From: Liolophura sinensis
Taxonomy: Eukaryota > Mollusca > Polyplacophora > Chitonida > Chitonidae
Assembly: GCF_032854445.1 (NCBI RefSeq)
Contig: NC_088300.1
Location: forward strand, 56,578,984 to 56,642,983
DNA: 64,000 nt
Direction: 5' to 3'
The notes beneath the pieces were generated by a model that was not told where the DNA came from, searched no databases, and worked only from the letters and a program-made list of their open reading frames with translations. Both the position numbers and the translations under genes were made by a program. Positions 60,846-64,000 of the stretch are shown here, in pieces. Numbering within the stretch: position 1 is the stretch's first letter; every line of letters begins with the position of its first letter.

Positions 60846-62255
60846 TTATTTACGTAACCATTTCAGCAACACACAAGTATATAATTTTTCTTGGGTACAT
60901 ATCAAGGGACAAAAAACAACGAACTACACACTTGTTGGACACTTGTATACCACTTGTATACCATACATAATTAGATTCCATTATACTGCAACACTGCTTC
61001 TTGCAACAGATGCAACGATTTTGATCTTATAATTGATATCTGTTTTACATCCGTAAAAATTGTTAATTACAGAAAAGTCTGAGCACAATCTGCATCACAC
61101 AGTAGGCATCCTCTGAATTACCTCCCTTGCTATATAAAAGCAGCAGTAAAACCTGATACCAAAGTTTTGGATTTATGAAAACTACAAGAAGTGAAATTCT
61201 CCTTTAGAAGAATGCCATATGTATAAAATATGTCAAGAAATTTTCTAGGCAACAGAATGCAGAAAGCCATGACATCTGATCAACGAAATGTTGAGAGATC
61301 TTAAACGAAGCTGATATACATATATTTGATGGAGTTCTGTTAAAGGGTCTGTTGTATATGTGTTTCATCATGGGGCATTCTCAAAGAAGGAACTTTAAAT
61401 ATCAAACAAATACCATTGAAAAGAGTATGCATTTCCTCGCAGGTGCATGCCATAAAAAAATTCTAATATGCACCTCAAGTTGATAAATTATAAATAAAGT
61501 CAGCGCCAAAATCTGCTGTGGGCGACTGCACTTTGCCTAAGAACTAGTCCTGAAGTTTTCTGTGTTAGGAGGAGATTTGCCGTTGGAAACCGCCGAAGTG
61601 CAGTTCGTACATTTCCGGTATAACTCTTCTTCCCAGACAATCGTTAAACTGGAATGTTGGGCCTGGGTCCCAAGTTTACACGAACAAGCCACAGTTTTAG
61701 CGACTTTCACTGGCTGAGAGGCAACACACCCCCAGCATAAATTACACGCTGTTAAAGATGGAGGACGCGATGAACTCAGCGATTTATGCCAGCTTTACCA
61801 TTTTCAGACTTTACGTGTATGGCGAGGAAAAATCAAAAAATTATGCAGCAGGCACCACCAGATAGAAAATAATGTGCTTTTTTCAGCCTACAGTGTCATT
61901 ATTTTAAGTTTTCTTTTCCTTTAAATTTTCTCTAAATGGCTTACAAAATTACAAAAACTGCATTTCCTAGGCATTTCAAATCAGTGCACAAAGGTAAAAC
62001 TGTCTTGACGGCACATAGTGTGTTTTCCACCCGCCCTTAATATCCATTTTCAGAGATCCCTCCTAACAAAAGATTGCTCCTAAAAACCTCTCGTATAAAT
62101 GGTACAGTGGCCACAAGTGAGGTCATTCAGTAGAATTCAAATCTGACCAAGAACATGTGTTAGTCTATATGTCCTTTGTCCGGATTCATTCATAACATGA
62201 TAAGTCTACTGTATGCCTAGATTAAACCTTCATTTTGAGGGAGTGGTGTAACTTA

Positions 62256-62375
<120 letters not shown>

Positions 62376-62689
62376 TCAGCATTAACACTACACTCTAGCC
62401 AGAACACTCGGCTTGTACTTCAGAATACAGGAAGGAGGTTTTCTCATTTGTACATGATCATAATGTAACCTAAAGGTATTGTCAAATGTCCAATAAACCA
62501 TTTCAACATGGAAGTTTGATACAGACAATCTTTTACTTACAGGTAATGAGAGCTTTTCCAACATTAAAACATGCATTTAGGTAAGAAAACAAGGGTAGGG
62601 GAGAAGTTTTTGTGATGTTGTAATAACAAAATACCTGCCCTCCACAGCATTCATACATTTAAATGCATTTATCTCTCTTTAAAAATCTA

Positions 62690-62851
<162 letters not shown>

Positions 62852-63318
62852 CTAAAACCAGGAGCAATTTGTCAACATAACAACACCTTTCTCGTGGATT
62901 ATGGCATGAAGGATTTGACTCCAACTGTTAATTTACCAGGTGGTAGGCTTTCTCCTCACCCAGAAAAAGATCTCTGTATTAAAGATTTACAAGTCTCCCC
63001 CCTCTCCCCATCCCCTCTCCTTTTTTCATGTCTGTGATATTCCTTTTTCAAGTCTTTCTTAGAATTTAAACAAATAATATTTTGTTTGCATTAATACATG
63101 AACTTCATGAAATGGGTGTGTCTCTAATGATATCTTGTCAGCTACATTTAATGCACATAATCACACTGAAACACACTTAACTGATGCATTTTTCATCTAC
63201 CAGCCACTGCAATGCCCTGGCTTATAACAGTCAGTTAAATCTAGAGCTGAAGACCATGTCACAAATTCCGTGTATGATATGTATTAAATGGGAAAAAATA
63301 GAAAAGATTTTGATGTTA

Positions 63319-63457
<139 letters not shown>

Positions 63458-63719
63458 CTGAAGTCACAATATTTAGAAACATACATGTCATTGATCACAA
63501 ATAAAACTGACTGCACCTTGCTAACTGTTGGCTTATGAGTTACTGTATTTCACCCTTAAGTTTGGTATGTAAGGCTGAACTTTCAGGAGCAAATGAAGGC
63601 CATAAAATGATACTTTTGATGCCAACACTTAAGTTTTTGCAGTAAGAAATTCACTTCTAATTCATCTTTATGCCTGCAACAAACGCATAAATGTGGTATG
63701 GAACACATAACCAACATAC
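63458..63719 (-). other. Intron of the NDR kinase gene
   Basis: Phase 0, donor GTATGT, acceptor gtgacttcag. Other introns of this gene occupy 62852-63338, 62353-62727, 60745-62256, 60329-60655 and 59908-60295. None holds a recognised repeat. Confidence 0.85.
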
Positions 63720-63790
63720 CAATGCTCGTCTGTTTCGCTTCCAGCTTTCAGCTTTTCTTTTAGAATCCATGGGATTCATATTCATGTTTG
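63720..63790 (-). CDS. STK38: NDR-family kinase exon: autoinhibitory basic insert
   Basis: Acceptor gatctgttacag, then CA closing a split codon and NMNMNPMDSKRKAESWKRNR, RAL, then donor GTATGT (phase 0). This is the basic autoinhibitory stretch that NDR/LATS kinases carry between DFG and the activation loop (human KRKAETWKRNRRQLAFST). MOB binding is known to relieve this block. The N-terminal MOB-binding region, N-lobe and catalytic loop are not in the window, so the gene runs off the right edge. Intact. Confidence 0.92.
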
Positions 63791-64000
63791 CTGTAACAGA
63801 TCAAAGCAAAAAGGACAAGGTCACAGTGACTGTTAAAAAGCATAATGACCAAGAAATGATTCTCCCTTTCTTCACAATATTGTTGCAATTGAATCAGAAA
63901 TAGTTCTAACTTGATAGTTTTGACATCTGTGCTCGTTCCATCCCCACTGCGTTAGTATGTGACAATTTGCCTTTTTCAGTATCTGCAAACCTCTTCTAGA
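63791..64000 (-). other. Partial intron at the window edge
   Basis: No exon of the kinase (HRD/DFG region) is recognisable before base 64000, so this is presumably the 3' part of the next intron upstream. Confidence 0.6.

Overview
This is non-coding-rich invertebrate nuclear DNA, most likely from a mollusc or another lophotrochozoan. Genes have spliceosomal introns (GT...AG) and animal-type proteins. At least ten pieces come from one tRNA-derived SINE that carries a tRNA-like head (A box and B box), a conserved core and an (AAAT)n tail. From memory, this SINE type and the 'cactcactcactca'-tailed repeat at 14.5 kb are common in mollusc and related genomes. There is no operon structure and no sign of a prokaryotic sequence. 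The species cannot be named from the sequence alone.

Genes. Only two are firmly supported. (1) A two-exon rhodopsin-class (class A) G-protein-coupled receptor lies on the minus strand at 6814-8861. The two exons join in frame through a split cysteine codon to give 347 residues and seven membrane segments. (2) The 3' part of an NDR-family (STK38/tricornered) Ser/Thr kinase gene lies on the minus strand at 59780-63790. It has seven exons, from the autoinhibitory basic stretch before the activation loop to the C-terminal hydrophobic motif and stop; the 5' exons lie beyond the right edge. Two of its middle exons carry single-base indels that break the frame in this copy. A decayed Tc1/mariner transposase start (15.4-15.75 kb) and a possible CARD-like exon remnant (5.57-5.69 kb, weak) are the only other protein traces I can defend.

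Repeats dominate the rest. From left to right: a TIR element (2.2 kb) whose inverted sister is at 49.5 kb; SINEs at 12.7, 14.7, 16.2, 16.5, 19.9, 30.1, 30.7, 47.5, 47.7, 53.5 and 54.3-54.7 kb; a dispersed repeat here called family X (18.1, 26.6, 30.0 kb); minisatellites of 30 bp (with a 180-bp higher-order period), 41, about 80, 66, about 46-47 (3.9 kb long), 17 and 34 bp; a fold-back element at 49.0-49.2 kb; and a three-copy diverged repeat called family Y (50.2-54.2 kb) with a remnant open frame. The stretch from 54.7 kb to the kinase stop is free of these repeats and may be the kinase 3' UTR.

No new multi-gene system is evident. The most notable items are the indel-bearing kinase copy with a skippable 33-nt exon, the GPCR that lacks the usual tryptophan toggle residue, and the large number of different minisatellites, two of which stay open as long reading frames only because their unit length is a multiple of three.
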